Below, one piece after another: positions 8,258-18,215 of a DNA stretch of 64,000 bases. Source of the stretch: a virus; IMG/VR virus record IMGVR_UViG_3300044765_000092, positions 1-64,000 of that record; one strand, written 5' to 3'. Positions within the stretch are counted from its first letter, which is position 1. Each line of letters opens with the position of its first letter. Both the position numbers and the translations under genes were made by a program. The notes under the pieces are model-generated. The model was not told the origin of the DNA, searched no databases, and saw nothing but the letters and a program-made list of their open reading frames with translations.

Positions 8258-9880
8258 ATGCCTCTTACTAATCGCTTTCGACAGCGTCAGGTCGAACGCC
8301 TCACGCCAGTAGCTACGAAATACGCCCGAAAGCTGACTGGAGCGTGGGCCGTCAACTACACGGAGGACCCCAACGTCCTCCAGTGGTACGACTTTCTGCA
8401 ATGCAACCCCAGTCAGCTCTATATGTGGGCGGGCACGACTCGCTACAATCAGTTCGCGAGCCTCATCAGTTCCCAAAAGGCACTGAATTCACGAGCTAAA
8501 TGGGGCGCCTATACCATCGCCTACGAGAACGGTGGTCAGTGCAGTTTCATCGATTCGATCTCGCGCTCTGGTTCGAGCGTCACGTTCAACATCGTTGACA
8601 TGACTGCCCAAACGGCCAAGGCCCCGGATTCGAACATCACGAGCACGAGCCAGATCATTGTGATCGGTTTGTCGGGTAGCGCCGCAGTCTACAACGGAAC
8701 GTGGACAGCTACTGCGGTTGGCGCCTCGTCAGTGACTGCCACCGTCACTGGTGCGGCTACCTCAGGTCCGACTGGTGTGTCATCTGCCAATGGTATGGTG
8801 GCAAGCACTGCTACAGTCGCTGGTCATTGGTTCACCACTCTTAAAAACAACGAGTCGTTCTATCTGCACAAGCAGGGGAACAGTGGCCGTCGCACAGCGT
8901 GGAGCACGAGCTACAACGCGATCAACATGAACCTGAGTCGAAACACGACTCCGGATTCGTCGACTGGTTATCGTTGGCCTCAGACGTGTGCGAGCATCTA
9001 CCGGGAAATCTTCGACAACATCGATCTGGACTGGGCGTTTCTCGACAACTACATCGACCCACGTAACGACGTGATCAACGATGTCCAGTTTGGTACTGGT
9101 GCTCGTGGTACTGAAGACTTCTTGATCGATGGCGTTGGTCAGTCAATCACCTCGACTCTGGGCCTTAGCGCCCACCGTCAAGGCTGTGCTGACTACGCTC
9201 AAGCCATTCGCTCGTTTGCCGCCTCGACTGGCAGTGGCAAGTCCAAGTCGCTGGTCTGCATGGGTAACCATGACAGTGCAAACGGTGTGACGCTCACAAA
9301 CGAGATGGCAAATAGCCTGGAGTACGCGTTCATCGAGAACGTGTTTGCCGGCTATGGTGATTCGAACCGTGCATCGATCCTGAGCAGTGCCGCTTACGGT
9401 TTTAGCCACTTCTTCAATCCAGCTGGTGGCAACGGTTCGATCCAGGCATTCGTGCCGCAGCTGATGGCTCCTCGATACGTGTTCTTGGATATCGAACCTA
9501 CCTCGTCTACTCAATACGAGCTGATTCGCTTTGGCATGGGTATGTGCTGGTTGCATGACAATGCAATCCCCATCATCTATCCACAGAGCGGTACTCGGGT
9601 CGCTTATGACGAACAAAAAGTGGGCGTGGGCAACGCGATTGACCCGATCCCAACTGTTCCGTATTCGGGCACTTTGTGGAAGCGCCAATACCAGAACATG
9701 CTGGTGTTGGTCAACGCTGGATCGTCTTCGCAGTCGATCGATCTGACTGGTACTCAATGGAAACGAATCAACGGTACTGGTGATCCTACAACCAATAGTG
9801 GCGGGTCTGCCATCAACGGCTCGTTTGTTGTTCCGGGCTGGTCGGCACGGATGTTGGTCATCAACGATCCGGGCACATAA
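8258..9880 (+). CDS. Tail spike-like protein with putative glycoside-hydrolase (GHL15-like) barrel
   Basis: A 540-residue protein. An N-terminal domain (residues ~1-75) is followed by a Thr/Ser/Gly/Val-rich beta insert (~95-185) and then a region resembling putative glycoside hydrolases of the GHL15 type. Segments such as DLDWAFLDNYIDPRN, a later VCMGNHDS, a YAFIENVF stretch and FLDIEPTSS, each following a hydrophobic strand, fit the acidic active-site loops of a TIM barrel. It probably cleaves host capsular or exopolysaccharide. The ATG at 8258 with a GGAG upstream is preferred over TTG 8249. It lacks the N-terminal module of the fibres, so it is attached differently. Family assignment is by pattern only. 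Confidence 0.6.
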   Translation: MPLTNRFRQRQVERLTPVATKYARKLTGAWAVNYTEDPNVLQWYDFLQCNPSQLYMWAGTTRYNQFASLISSQKALNSRAKWGAYTIAYENGGQCSFIDSISRSGSSVTFNIVDMTAQTAKAPDSNITSTSQIIVIGLSGSAAVYNGTWTATAVGASSVTATVTGAATSGPTGVSSANGMVASTATVAGHWFTTLKNNESFYLHKQGNSGRRTAWSTSYNAINMNLSRNTTPDSSTGYRWPQTCASIYREIFDNIDLDWAFLDNYIDPRNDVINDVQFGTGARGTEDFLIDGVGQSITSTLGLSAHRQGCADYAQAIRSFAASTGSGKSKSLVCMGNHDSANGVTLTNEMANSLEYAFIENVFAGYGDSNRASILSSAAYGFSHFFNPAGGNGSIQAFVPQLMAPRYVFLDIEPTSSTQYELIRFGMGMCWLHDNAIPIIYPQSGTRVAYDEQKVGVGNAIDPIPTVPYSGTLWKRQYQNMLVLVNAGSSSQSIDLTGTQWKRINGTGDPTTNSGGSAINGSFVVPGWSARMLVINDPGT

Positions 9881-9896
9881 AGTCAAGTCAGGTTTC

Positions 9897-9935
9897 GGGA
9901 GTGTAAGTCCGTTGGGCCTACACTCCCATTTGCTA
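9897..9935 (+). terminator. Terminator-like hairpin
   Basis: GGGAGTGTA (9897-9905) pairs exactly with TACACTCCC (9919-9927) across a 13-nt loop and is followed by ATTTGCT. It lies between the spike gene and the large fibre gene. The T-tract is short. Confidence 0.5.
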
Positions 9936-9949
9936 TGGGGTAGCAACTC

Positions 9950-12900
9950 ATGTTTCTCGTGACCAACCAGACGTCCAGCGTACTCGCTTTTGGACGGGTC
10001 AACATTCCGCCACAGACAGCTGAGTACGTTGACGATTCGTACTATACCAAACTGGTGACGATGCAGGCCCAGGGCCTCATCACGTTCACGCAGACTAGCA
10101 GTGATAGCCCGCCTCCTCTCCCGGGTTCCGGTGGAGCTGGTACTGGCGACACCGTGACCAATGTATCGTCTGCGGTTGACGGCCAGATTGCTGTCTTCAG
10201 CGGCACGACGGGTAAGGTACTGACTACTGCGTCGGGCACCGGCCCCGTCAAAGTGAGCTCTGGTGTTCTGAGTGTCACTCAGATCAACCTGGCTTCGTCT
10301 TCTGAAGTGACTGGCAATCTTCCAGTCACGAATCTGAATAGTGGCACCAATGCCCTGAACACAACTGTGTGGGCAGGTGACGGCACCTGGAAACAGGTAG
10401 TTCAGAACAATCTGAACACCTCGTCTACCATTGCTCCGTCGGCTGACGCAGTCAATAACGCTATCTCCACGATTAATACATCGTTGGGAACCAAGGCCGT
10501 TGACACTGCGGTAGTCCACAACACAGGCAATGAGTCGATCAGTGGCACAAAGACTTTCACGTCGAGCCCTGTGGTTCCGACCCCGAGCGCCAACGACAAC
10601 AGTACCAAGAGTGCGTCTACTGCGTATGTAGATTCGGCGATTTCTGCCCTGAACTCTGGCCTGTTGAAGATCAAGGGCAACATCGATTGCAGCGCCAGCC
10701 CCAACTATCCGTCGGCTACTCAGGGCGACGCATACGCCGTCTCGGTCACAGGTAAGATCGGTGGCGCTTCTGGTACTGCGGTCGAAGCTGGTAATCTGCT
10801 GCTCTGTACAGCGGCTACAAGCGCGGCCGGTAATCAAGCGACAGTCGGTTCCAACTGGATTATCCTGGAACACAATCTACAGGCTCCGTTGCTGGCAGCC
10901 AATAACCTGAGCGAAGTCAATCCAGCAACCGCTCGTACGAATCTCGGCGCCGGTGACACGAGCTCCAACACCTCGACGTCGGTTGACAGCGAAATTGCGC
11001 TCTTCAGCGGTGCCTCTGGCAAGACGATCAAGCGTGCCACTGGTACCGGCTTTGTCAAAGTCGCGTCCGGTGTGATGAGTACGAGCGCGTCAGTCAATCT
11101 GGCTACGGATGTTACTGGCAATCTACCAGTCGGCAATCTGGCGAGCGGTACTGGTGCGAGCGCCACTACTTTTTGGCGTGGCGACGGAACGTGGGCAACA
11201 CCTGCCGGTTCTGGTGACGTCAGTTCTAATACTTCCACGGCTGTTGACGGTGAAATTGCCCTGTTCAATGGTACGACTGGTAAGTCGATCAAGCGCGCTA
11301 CTGGCTCGGGTCCTGCTCGTCTGACGTCCGGTGTTCTGTCTACTGCGTCAATCAATCTTGCGTCAGCTGACGTGACGGGCAATCTGCCCGTCACCAACTT
11401 GAATAGCGGAACGAGCGCCAGCGCCACTACTTTCTGGCGCGGTGATGGTACATGGGCCACTCCTGCTGGTGGCACTGGAACGGTCACTAACACTGGCGGT
11501 AGTCTGGCTTCGAACTCTCTGGTTCTTGGCGCTGGCACTAACGACACAAAGACGGTTGCTGGTATTACGACTGATGGTGCTTCGAAGATCAATCTTGGTC
11601 AACCAGGAGTGATCACTGGTTCTGTGTCGTTCGCTAACACGACAAGTGGTTCAGTCACCATTGCTCCGCCCAACACCGGAGCGCTGGGCGCCGCGGCCCT
11701 CACACTGCCTATCGCAACCGATACGCTGGTGGGTCGTGCTACGACTGATGTGTTGACCAACAAAACGATCACTGGTGCGTCGAACTCGTTGACTGTTCGT
11801 CTTGCGAATGATGTGACTGGCAACCTCCCGGTCGCCAATCTTAACAACGGCACTGGTGCCTCGAGTTCCACTTTCTGGCGTGGTGATGGTACATGGGCCA
11901 CTCCGCCGACGACAAGCGGCACAGTCACTAACACAGGTGGCAGTCTGACGGCCAATGCTCTGGTCCTCGGCGCTGGCGGTGCTGACACTAAGGTTGCGGC
12001 TGGTATCACAACTGACGGGACGAGCGCGCTTACTCTTGGTGTGCCAAGCACATCGACTGGTAGCGTGGTTATGAACCAGGCGAACAATGCGTTTGCCGTC
12101 ACTCTCCAGCCGAACGTCGGAGCCACAGTCAGCACTACGCTGCTCCTTCCAGTCAACGCGGCTACTGTTCTGGTGGGTCGCACGACGACTGACACCCTGA
12201 CCAACAAGACGATCAACGGTGCGTCTAACACACTGACTGTTCGTCTGGCTAACGACGTGACCGGTAATCTGCCCGTCACTAACCTCAATAGTGGTACCGG
12301 AGCTAGTTCTACCACTTTCTGGCGAGGGGACGGTACTTGGGCGACTCCGGCTGGTGGCGGCAATGTATCAAACGCTGGAACACCTACTAATGGTCAGGCT
12401 GCTGAATGGACATCGGCGACTACGGTTCAAGGTGTTTCGGTCACAGGTACTGGTAACTACGTCAAGGCTACGAGTCCGTCGATTGCGACACCTACACTGA
12501 CCGGCATTTGGACTGCGTCTGGTGCTCAGGTCACGGCTGCGGCCGCGATGGCGGGCACTGTGATCGACGTGACGCAGATGCTGAACAGCAAGAGTGTCGC
12601 TGTAGACACAACGTTCACTTTCAGTGGCACTCCGGCTACCGCCGATACTTGGTTTGGTCTCACATTGACAAACTCGGACACTGTTGATCATACGATCACA
12701 ATCCCGAGTTCGTATTCGATGAGTCGTCAGGCGACGATTACGACCTTTGTGCAGCCGGCTGGCACAACTTATCGCCTTCTGTGGCGATACACTGGCTCTG
12801 TGTACCGTCTGTTCGGCGAACCGGCTCCGGTATTCGACGCACAGGCAACGATTGCTAGTGCTGCGACTACCAATATCGGCTCGACCACGAGTGTCAACAT

Positions 12901-13510
12901 CAGCATTACGGGCACGACTACGATCACTAGCTTTGGCACTGCTACGGCTGGCACTTATCGTCAAGGTTCGTTTGCTGGTTCCCTGACACTGACATACAAC
13001 GCAACGTCGTTGATTCTGCCGGGAGGCGTGACCATCACTACCAAGGCTGGTGACACGTTCGGTGCCATCTCGTTGGGTGCTGGGAACTGGTTAGTTCTGT
13101 GGTATGTTCGTGCTGCTATTGCTGATACTCGTGCGGACCTCCAAGGCACTGGTCTCAACAACGGCGAAGTCGGGTTCCGTGGTATTCCGATCAATAGCCA
13201 GAGTGGCAGCTACTCACTGGTCGCTTCTGACGCTGGTGGTTGCATCTATCATCCGTCCGGAGCAGCGGCTGCTACCTACACGATTCCGGCCAACTCGTCT
13301 GTGGCGTATGCTGTTGGCACAACCATCATGATCGATAACGATCATGGCGCGAGCGGCGCCGTCACAATCGCGATCACGACAGATACGCTTGAACTCGTCG
13401 GATCCGCCGGTTCGACTGGCACTCGTACGTTGGCAATCGGTGGTCGGGCTACGATCCTCAAGGTTACGGCCACGAAGTGGCGTATTAGCGGAAGCGCGGA
13501 GCTTACATGA
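9950..13510 (+). CDS. Large repeat-rich long tail fibre protein
   Basis: At 1186 residues this is the largest protein in the window. Residues 1-45 ([27 protein letters not shown]) are the shared anchor module. The shaft holds five copies of a VTGNLP-V-x-NL-x-SGT...[11 protein letters not shown] unit, spread over residues ~120-800, interleaved with AVDGEIALF-type and TLTNKTI-type segments; these are typical fibre shaft repeats. The C-terminal ~85 residues ([24 protein letters not shown], ending [11 protein letters not shown]) match a widespread C-terminal fibre domain of phages and prophages. It should form a long trimeric fibre. Its stop overlaps the start of the next spike gene (ATGA). Confidence 0.88.
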   Translation: MFLVTNQTSSVLAFGRVNIPPQTAEYVDDSYYTKLVTMQAQGLITFTQTSSDSPPPLPGSGGAGTGDTVTNVSSAVDGQIAVFSGTTGKVLTTASGTGPVKVSSGVLSVTQINLASSSEVTGNLPVTNLNSGTNALNTTVWAGDGTWKQVVQNNLNTSSTIAPSADAVNNAISTINTSLGTKAVDTAVVHNTGNESISGTKTFTSSPVVPTPSANDNSTKSASTAYVDSAISALNSGLLKIKGNIDCSASPNYPSATQGDAYAVSVTGKIGGASGTAVEAGNLLLCTAATSAAGNQATVGSNWIILEHNLQAPLLAANNLSEVNPATARTNLGAGDTSSNTSTSVDSEIALFSGASGKTIKRATGTGFVKVASGVMSTSASVNLATDVTGNLPVGNLASGTGASATTFWRGDGTWATPAGSGDVSSNTSTAVDGEIALFNGTTGKSIKRATGSGPARLTSGVLSTASINLASADVTGNLPVTNLNSGTSASATTFWRGDGTWATPAGGTGTVTNTGGSLASNSLVLGAGTNDTKTVAGITTDGASKINLGQPGVITGSVSFANTTSGSVTIAPPNTGALGAAALTLPIATDTLVGRATTDVLTNKTITGASNSLTVRLANDVTGNLPVANLNNGTGASSSTFWRGDGTWATPPTTSGTVTNTGGSLTANALVLGAGGADTKVAAGITTDGTSALTLGVPSTSTGSVVMNQANNAFAVTLQPNVGATVSTTLLLPVNAATVLVGRTTTDTLTNKTINGASNTLTVRLANDVTGNLPVTNLNSGTGASSTTFWRGDGTWATPAGGGNVSNAGTPTNGQAAEWTSATTVQGVSVTGTGNYVKATSPSIATPTLTGIWTASGAQVTAAAAMAGTVIDVTQMLNSKSVAVDTTFTFSGTPATADTWFGLTLTNSDTVDHTITIPSSYSMSRQATITTFVQPAGTTYRLLWRYTGSVYRLFGEPAPVFDAQATIASAATTNIGSTTSVNISITGTTTITSFGTATAGTYRQGSFAGSLTLTYNATSLILPGGVTITTKAGDTFGAISLGAGNWLVLWYVRAAIADTRADLQGTGLNNGEVGFRGIPINSQSGSYSLVASDAGGCIYHPSGAAAATYTIPANSSVAYAVGTTIMIDNDHGASGAVTIAITTDTLELVGSAGSTGTRTLAIGGRATILKVTATKWRISGSAELT
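10307..12358 (+). repeat. Five dispersed shaft repeats in the large fibre gene
   Basis: Repeat units begin near 10307, 11110, 11372, 11813 and 12257, each ~90-100 bases and encoding TGNLPV...GDGTW. The last four are more alike than the first. Such repeats allow length variation by homologous recombination. Confidence 0.75.
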
Positions 13511-15387
13511 GTGGTGCTATTCTTGCTGCAATTTCCTCGTTGCTTGGTGTCGTAAGCAATACGAAGAACATTGTCTCCAAGACATGGTCGCTGCAAGCTA
13601 GTTTTGATGGAGTCAAGTACGGTCTGTACCCAAATGGCGACAAGCCTGCTGGGTACCAGACTGCTCCGACTCTGTTGGCAAACGACGTAGCAGACGGCCA
13701 GATTACTGGAGGCATCAACGGCAACGGGGTACCAATCCGATTGTTCGGCTATTCATTTGGTACCCGATCCAATCTTGGTCTCACGACAGGGGCCAAGGTT
13801 TATTTTCGTGACCCGTTGGGTGACAATCTATGGCATGAATGCGCATACTACTGGTATCTGTCAACGAGCAAAGTCTATTCAAAACTACAGATCCAAGAGC
13901 TTTGCATCGAGCCCGGGGCACTCGGCGGCTCGATGGTTAACGGTCGGTCTTTGGATATCAAAGTCACCGTCAATGGTACTGACACCAATATCCTGACTGC
14001 TGCGTTTAAGATTCAGCCCGGGAACTTTTTCTACGTAGACCACCAGAACGGTAGTGACACTACCGGAGCTGTCAACGATAAGACTAAACCATTTCAACAT
14101 CTACAAGTCTACAACACCGGAACAAGCTCTTACACAGGGTTGTGGGCGTCCCTGACTTCGACAGGAGGTGACACAATCCTGGTCAAGGGCACGACCTCCG
14201 ATAACCTCGGTGTAGAAGGCAAGTATTGCCGTTTCTACTCAAAGACTGGAAGCGTTGCCGACGGAACTACTGGAAAGGGATCAATCAAGATCCTCAACTG
14301 GCCTACGACTTCAGGTGCAAGCACTTGGTCGTTTACGGGGCCGGCGGCAGACAATGGCGGGATTCACGGCTCGATTAGCGGTCATTACGGGACTGACGGC
14401 AAATACGTCACCCTCTCTGGCTTTACTGGAGCAGGGAACGCGACCGGGAATAGTGATGCAGCTCCAATCAACGGTCAGTACGGGGCGATTGGTTGGCGAG
14501 TCTTCAACTGCGAGTCCCAATGGCAATCAACTGTCACTGGAACTAATCACGCCCGCGCTGGCGCCATCGCAGGGGAGTGGGAAAGCTCGCTCATCTTTGG
14601 TTGCCATCTTCACGATGTGTGGGGCGACTCCAACCAGGAAAACCACGGCATCTACATCGGCGATGGCGCAAATGTATGCTCGAAGAACGTTGAGATCGCC
14701 TACTGCTACATACACGACATCACTGCTGGCTCCGGCATTCAGTGCAACAACAGTGCGGCATCCGACACCTTCCAAGGCATCAAGACGCACCATTGCTGGA
14801 TCGAGAACGTCGCCAAGTACAGCATCAACGCCAACAACACAGTGCTGAGTTGGGATGTGTGGAATAACATCCTTGTCAACCCAAGTAAGAACATCTTCCG
14901 GGTCGGCACGCCTCAAGCAAGCGCAGTGTTGAATTTCGTACACAACACTTGTGTCCAGTCTAGCACGAACAACTCCTACACTGGTATGACGGCACAAGAA
15001 TCGGCAGGTATCACCAGTGGTACTACCAGTATCAAGCACAACATCTTCTATAAGGCAAACAATACTGGTGGCCTGACCTTCACTTCGTTTGGCTCCGGCG
15101 ACACCGGTGTTGCGATGGCGGAGAATCTGTACTTCGATGTCACTGGTACTGAAACTACAGCCCCGAGTAAGGACACAACTGGGATTTACGGTGATCCTAA
15201 GTTTACTGACTTCGTCAACAAACTGCTGACTTTGCAGACTGGTAGTCCGGCTATAGATGCTTGTGCCTCGGCTGAGGTGATCGCAGTAGCAAGTGATTTC
15301 TATGGTATGGCTCGTCCAGTCACTGGAACAAGCGCGCCTGGAGCTAGTAAGAACGATATCGGTGCTACAGAAGGGGTGGGTGTATAA
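13507..15387 (+). CDS. Beta-helix tail spike, putative polysaccharide depolymerase
   Basis: A 626-residue protein. The N-terminal ~170 residues are a beta-sandwich-like head ([13 protein letters not shown]). The middle (~175-560) is a right-handed parallel beta-helix of the pectate-lyase/PbH1 type, with strings such as [36 protein letters not shown] and LNFVHNTCV. It ends in a GSPAIDACA motif typical of secreted and phage beta-helix enzymes. Phage proteins of this type are usually trimeric depolymerases or lyases. Start overlaps the preceding fibre stop (ATGA), consistent with joint assembly; it may be carried by that fibre. The exact substrate cannot be read from sequence. Confidence 0.75.
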   Translation: MSGAILAAISSLLGVVSNTKNIVSKTWSLQASFDGVKYGLYPNGDKPAGYQTAPTLLANDVADGQITGGINGNGVPIRLFGYSFGTRSNLGLTTGAKVYFRDPLGDNLWHECAYYWYLSTSKVYSKLQIQELCIEPGALGGSMVNGRSLDIKVTVNGTDTNILTAAFKIQPGNFFYVDHQNGSDTTGAVNDKTKPFQHLQVYNTGTSSYTGLWASLTSTGGDTILVKGTTSDNLGVEGKYCRFYSKTGSVADGTTGKGSIKILNWPTTSGASTWSFTGPAADNGGIHGSISGHYGTDGKYVTLSGFTGAGNATGNSDAAPINGQYGAIGWRVFNCESQWQSTVTGTNHARAGAIAGEWESSLIFGCHLHDVWGDSNQENHGIYIGDGANVCSKNVEIAYCYIHDITAGSGIQCNNSAASDTFQGIKTHHCWIENVAKYSINANNTVLSWDVWNNILVNPSKNIFRVGTPQASAVLNFVHNTCVQSSTNNSYTGMTAQESAGITSGTTSIKHNIFYKANNTGGLTFTSFGSGDTGVAMAENLYFDVTGTETTAPSKDTTGIYGDPKFTDFVNKLLTLQTGSPAIDACASAEVIAVASDFYGMARPVTGTSAPGASKNDIGATEGVGV

Positions 15388-16881
15388 ATGGCACACGCTT
15401 ATGTAGGAGGTGCGTCAAACGCTACGTCGTCGAGCGTAACCTCCGTATCAGCAACCTACGCACCGACCGCCGGTAATGGACTGTTAGTCACAGTCTATTA
15501 CCAGCAGAGCTCGAGCCGCGCATTCTCCGATATTCAGAATCAGAGTGGTACTTCGCTTAATCCTGTACTGCTGTACACCGGTGGTCTAGAGGACGCGTCG
15601 AACTACTCGGGTTTCTACGTGGCTTTCTGTCCCAATGTTCCATCAGGCATCACTGCCGTTAAGGGTGTGTTGGGATCTGCTAGCTCAGCAGGTATCGGTA
15701 TCGATGTGCGTGAATACTCGGGCCTAACGACTATTGGTAGTCAGGCAGTCGGTAACGCAGTCCAGAACACGTTCACAACAACAGCCAACGCGATCACCGC
15801 GTCTGCTACGCCAAACGCGCAGCCCGGTCTGATTTTCGCAGTTGCGACCAACGTGTCAGCCGGTGCATCACCACCCTCGGTGGGCACCGGCTTTACGTCG
15901 CGTGGCACTCCGTCTTTTGCTCTTGCATTCGGTACTGTTCAGTTCCGTATCGAAGATGGATCATATTCGTCGCTGTCATCGACTGCGGCGACCATGACCA
16001 ATGCTGGAGCAAGTGGCAACGAGATCCAAATGATCATGGGCTTGATCCCGGACGCAGCTCCGCCTGCGACTCTGTCAAGTCCAGCTCTGGCCTCGTATGC
16101 TGACGTTTCTGCCACTGGTACGGTCACAAGTGACACGGCCGGTGGTACTCTGTACGGTGCTATCACCAACACGAGTGCAACCCCGACGGCTGCCCAAATC
16201 AAGGCTGGTGGTGGCAATGTGGTGTCTCATACGAGCATCACAGCCGCGTCAGGTTCTAACAGCGTCACGATCACCGGGCTGACGGCAAGCACGACCTACT
16301 ATGGTCCGTGGTTTGTTGAGAACAACGGTTCTGACTCCAATATAGTCGGTCTTGCTACTTCGTTCACGACCAATCCACCCTCGCCAGCAATCAGCAGTTT
16401 GAGCAGTAGTTCCCCAACCGAGGGATCGACGCTGACCATAACGCTGACCAACGGTGGTGCGTCTCAGGGTACCGTTACTATTGGTGGAGTGAATCAAACG
16501 GTGACCTCATGGTCGGCAACGAGCATCCAAGTCACAGTTGTGTTGGGGTCCAACAAATATGGATCAGCGCTGAACCTGATCGTGACCTCGTCGTTGGGCT
16601 ATTCGAGCACTCCTTACAGCGTGTCTGGCGGCATACTTCCAGCCTCGGGTTGGTCATACATTAACATGACTACACCAAATGCTACAACAACTGCTCGTCT
16701 TACATCGGTGAGTGTTGACCTCGCGTCAGCTGACCAGATTCATTACGAGAACAAGAGCAATTTGGTGACGGTCGCAGCCGACGGAACAATTGCAGTTGAT
16801 TCGTCAGTCACATCCTGGCAGGCTCGTGCCTGGACCGCAACTTATGGTTGGGGTGCATACTCGACGCAGACTATGTTGTGA
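15388..16881 (+). CDS. Virion protein with Ig-like / IPT-TIG domains
   Basis: A 497-residue Ser/Thr/Gly-rich protein directly after the spike gene. Residues ~1-225 form a beta-rich domain. Residues ~228-325 look like a fibronectin-III or Ig-like domain (TSDTAGGTLYGAITN, ITGLTASTTYY). Residues ~330-410 carry an IPT/TIG-like domain (ISSLSSSSPTEGSTLTITL, then VTIGG). Such domains decorate phage tails, capsids and fibres and bind carbohydrate weakly. A role as an accessory appendage in adsorption is inferred. Stop is close to a terminator at 16937. Confidence 0.7.
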   Translation: MAHAYVGGASNATSSSVTSVSATYAPTAGNGLLVTVYYQQSSSRAFSDIQNQSGTSLNPVLLYTGGLEDASNYSGFYVAFCPNVPSGITAVKGVLGSASSAGIGIDVREYSGLTTIGSQAVGNAVQNTFTTTANAITASATPNAQPGLIFAVATNVSAGASPPSVGTGFTSRGTPSFALAFGTVQFRIEDGSYSSLSSTAATMTNAGASGNEIQMIMGLIPDAAPPATLSSPALASYADVSATGTVTSDTAGGTLYGAITNTSATPTAAQIKAGGGNVVSHTSITAASGSNSVTITGLTASTTYYGPWFVENNGSDSNIVGLATSFTTNPPSPAISSLSSSSPTEGSTLTITLTNGGASQGTVTIGGVNQTVTSWSATSIQVTVVLGSNKYGSALNLIVTSSLGYSSTPYSVSGGILPASGWSYINMTTPNATTTARLTSVSVDLASADQIHYENKSNLVTVAADGTIAVDSSVTSWQARAWTATYGWGAYSTQTML

Positions 16882-16936
16882 TCAACGCGCGCGCGACTAA
16901 CGTCAGCATCCATAGAGTGTTACAGCTCTGTTACAG

Positions 16937-16973
16937 AATAGGCGGTGACCGAAAGGCATCGCCTATTTTTATT
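16937..16973 (+). terminator. Rho-independent terminator
   Basis: AATAGGCG (16937-16944) pairs with CGCCTATT (16960-16967), extended by GTG/CAT around a loop, and is followed by TTTTTATTT. It ends the appendage operon before the glycosyltransferase gene. A direct repeat TGTTACAG lies just upstream at 16918-16925 and 16929-16936. Confidence 0.8.
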
Positions 16974-17009
16974 TGGGCGCACAACCTCATAGCTGCTCAA
17001 GGACAAACA

Positions 17010-18176
17010 ATGGAACATCCAATTCTGCGCGTACTCTTTATTCTCAAACGACGTCATCCAGGACCTTATGGCCACTGGAACTACAGCCCTGATGGGCAAT
17101 CACTGCCAAGCGGTCTTAGCGTGTCAGCCAATCAGGTGGCAATCGCACTGAGCGAGCTCGGCATCGATAACAAGACGGTCCAAGTGGTTGACAACAACTG
17201 CATCGACCGCGAAGTCACGGCCTACAAGCCCACCCACGTCGTGATCGAGGCGTATTGGGTGGTTCCAGAGAAATTTGATGTGCTGAAGCGGCTGCATCCA
17301 GGTGTGACCTGGATCGTACGCAATCACTCGAAGACTGAGTTCTTGGCCAACGAAGGTATGGCCTACGGGTGGACAATCGAGTATCTGAAGCGCGATCTGT
17401 ATGTAGCGTGTAATTCCGGGACCGCCACTTGCGTCTTCAAAGAACTTGCGCAATCGATGGATCTCCCTCAATCGAGGGTGATCGAGCTATCCAACTACTA
17501 CGATCTAACTGGCGCTGAAGATCCACATGTCAGCCAGTTCAGTGTCTGGTGGCATAAGCTGCACCGGGAACTTGGTACCGAGCGGTCCAGTTTTCCGGCC
17601 GACCTCGAGACTGATGGCCTCCACATTGGTTGCTTTGGCGCCATACGTCCGTTGAAGAACCACATGAACCAGGCGCTGGCTGCCATTCGTGTAGCCGATC
17701 GTCTTGGAGTGGAACTCGCGTTCCACATCAACGGCAATCGTGTGGAGGGTAATGCCGACCCCTTTGTCAAGAACCTGCGCCAGTTGTTTGCCAAACACCC
17801 ACGCCATCACCTGATCGAACACGAATGGGCAGATCACGACAAGTTCCTACAGATCGTTCGGAACATGCATCTTGTGTCGCAGGTATCAGTGTCCGAGACC
17901 TTCAATATTGTGGCCGCTGACGCTGTATATTGTGGAGTCCCAGTCGTTGGTTCGGCCGAGATTCCGTGGTTAGACGATGAGTACGTGGCAGAACCTAACT
18001 GTGTCGCTAACATTGCTGACACAATGGAGTATGTGCTCCAGTATTCGGGCGAGCATGTTATTAACGGCACGATCAAGAGCCGCAAGCCCTACATTCATGC
18101 AGATCAACTCCAGGGTCTGCGCGAGTATGTGGGTGCAGCCAAACGTGAGTGGGCACGCTTTCTACTCGGTCGCTAA
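17010..18176 (+). CDS. GT-B glycosyltransferase (GT4-like)
   Basis: A 388-residue predicted glycosyltransferase. The N-terminal half (ILRVLFILKRRHPGPYGHW) resembles the acceptor domain of GT-B enzymes. The C-terminal half contains IGCFGAIRPLKNHMNQALAA, a typical start of the nucleotide-sugar domain, and SVSETFNIVAADAVYCGVPV with ETF-x7-GVPVV, matching the GT4 donor-binding E-x7-E region in which the first Glu is kept. The ATG at 17010 has an AAGGA 6 bases upstream; an in-frame start at 16848 lies inside the previous gene. It stands between two terminators, so it may be expressed on its own. It points across the terminator at the base-modification cassette. Substrate unknown. Confidence 0.75.
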   Translation: MEHPILRVLFILKRRHPGPYGHWNYSPDGQSLPSGLSVSANQVAIALSELGIDNKTVQVVDNNCIDREVTAYKPTHVVIEAYWVVPEKFDVLKRLHPGVTWIVRNHSKTEFLANEGMAYGWTIEYLKRDLYVACNSGTATCVFKELAQSMDLPQSRVIELSNYYDLTGAEDPHVSQFSVWWHKLHRELGTERSSFPADLETDGLHIGCFGAIRPLKNHMNQALAAIRVADRLGVELAFHINGNRVEGNADPFVKNLRQLFAKHPRHHLIEHEWADHDKFLQIVRNMHLVSQVSVSETFNIVAADAVYCGVPVVGSAEIPWLDDEYVAEPNCVANIADTMEYVLQYSGEHVINGTIKSRKPYIHADQLQGLREYVGAAKREWARFLLGR

Positions 18177-18181
18177 AACAC

Positions 18182-18207
18182 AAACGGGAACCCTAGGGTT
18201 CCCGTTT
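18182..18207. terminator. Bidirectional terminator at a convergent junction
   Basis: AAACGGGAACCC-TA-GGGTTCCCGTTT is a perfect 12-bp stem, with T-rich sequence following on both strands (TTTTCATTT on plus, TTTGTGTTTTA on minus). It sits between the convergent gene ends at 18176 and 18216 and closely resembles the hairpin at 61761-61788. Confidence 0.9.
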
Positions 18208-18215
18208 TCATTTGG

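Noticed and set aside
9143-10873. A 576-codon open frame on the minus strand across two spike and fibre genes
   Set aside because: It is antisense to clearly recognisable fibre and spike coding sequence, Arg/Ser-rich with no domain pattern, and an effect of codon bias in repeat-rich genes.
10834-12363. Two further long minus-strand frames (10834-11592 and 11599-12363) within the large fibre gene
   Set aside because: They mirror the plus-strand repeats (repeating Val/Pro/Leu strings) and have no independent evidence.
16882-17009. Possible tRNA or small RNA in the gap after the IPT/TIG gene
   Set aside because: Only a terminator hairpin and a short direct repeat TGTTACAG are visible; no cloverleaf could be drawn.
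18182-18207. Palindromes as operator sites
   Set aside because: The location between convergent gene ends with T-runs on both strands fits terminators better.
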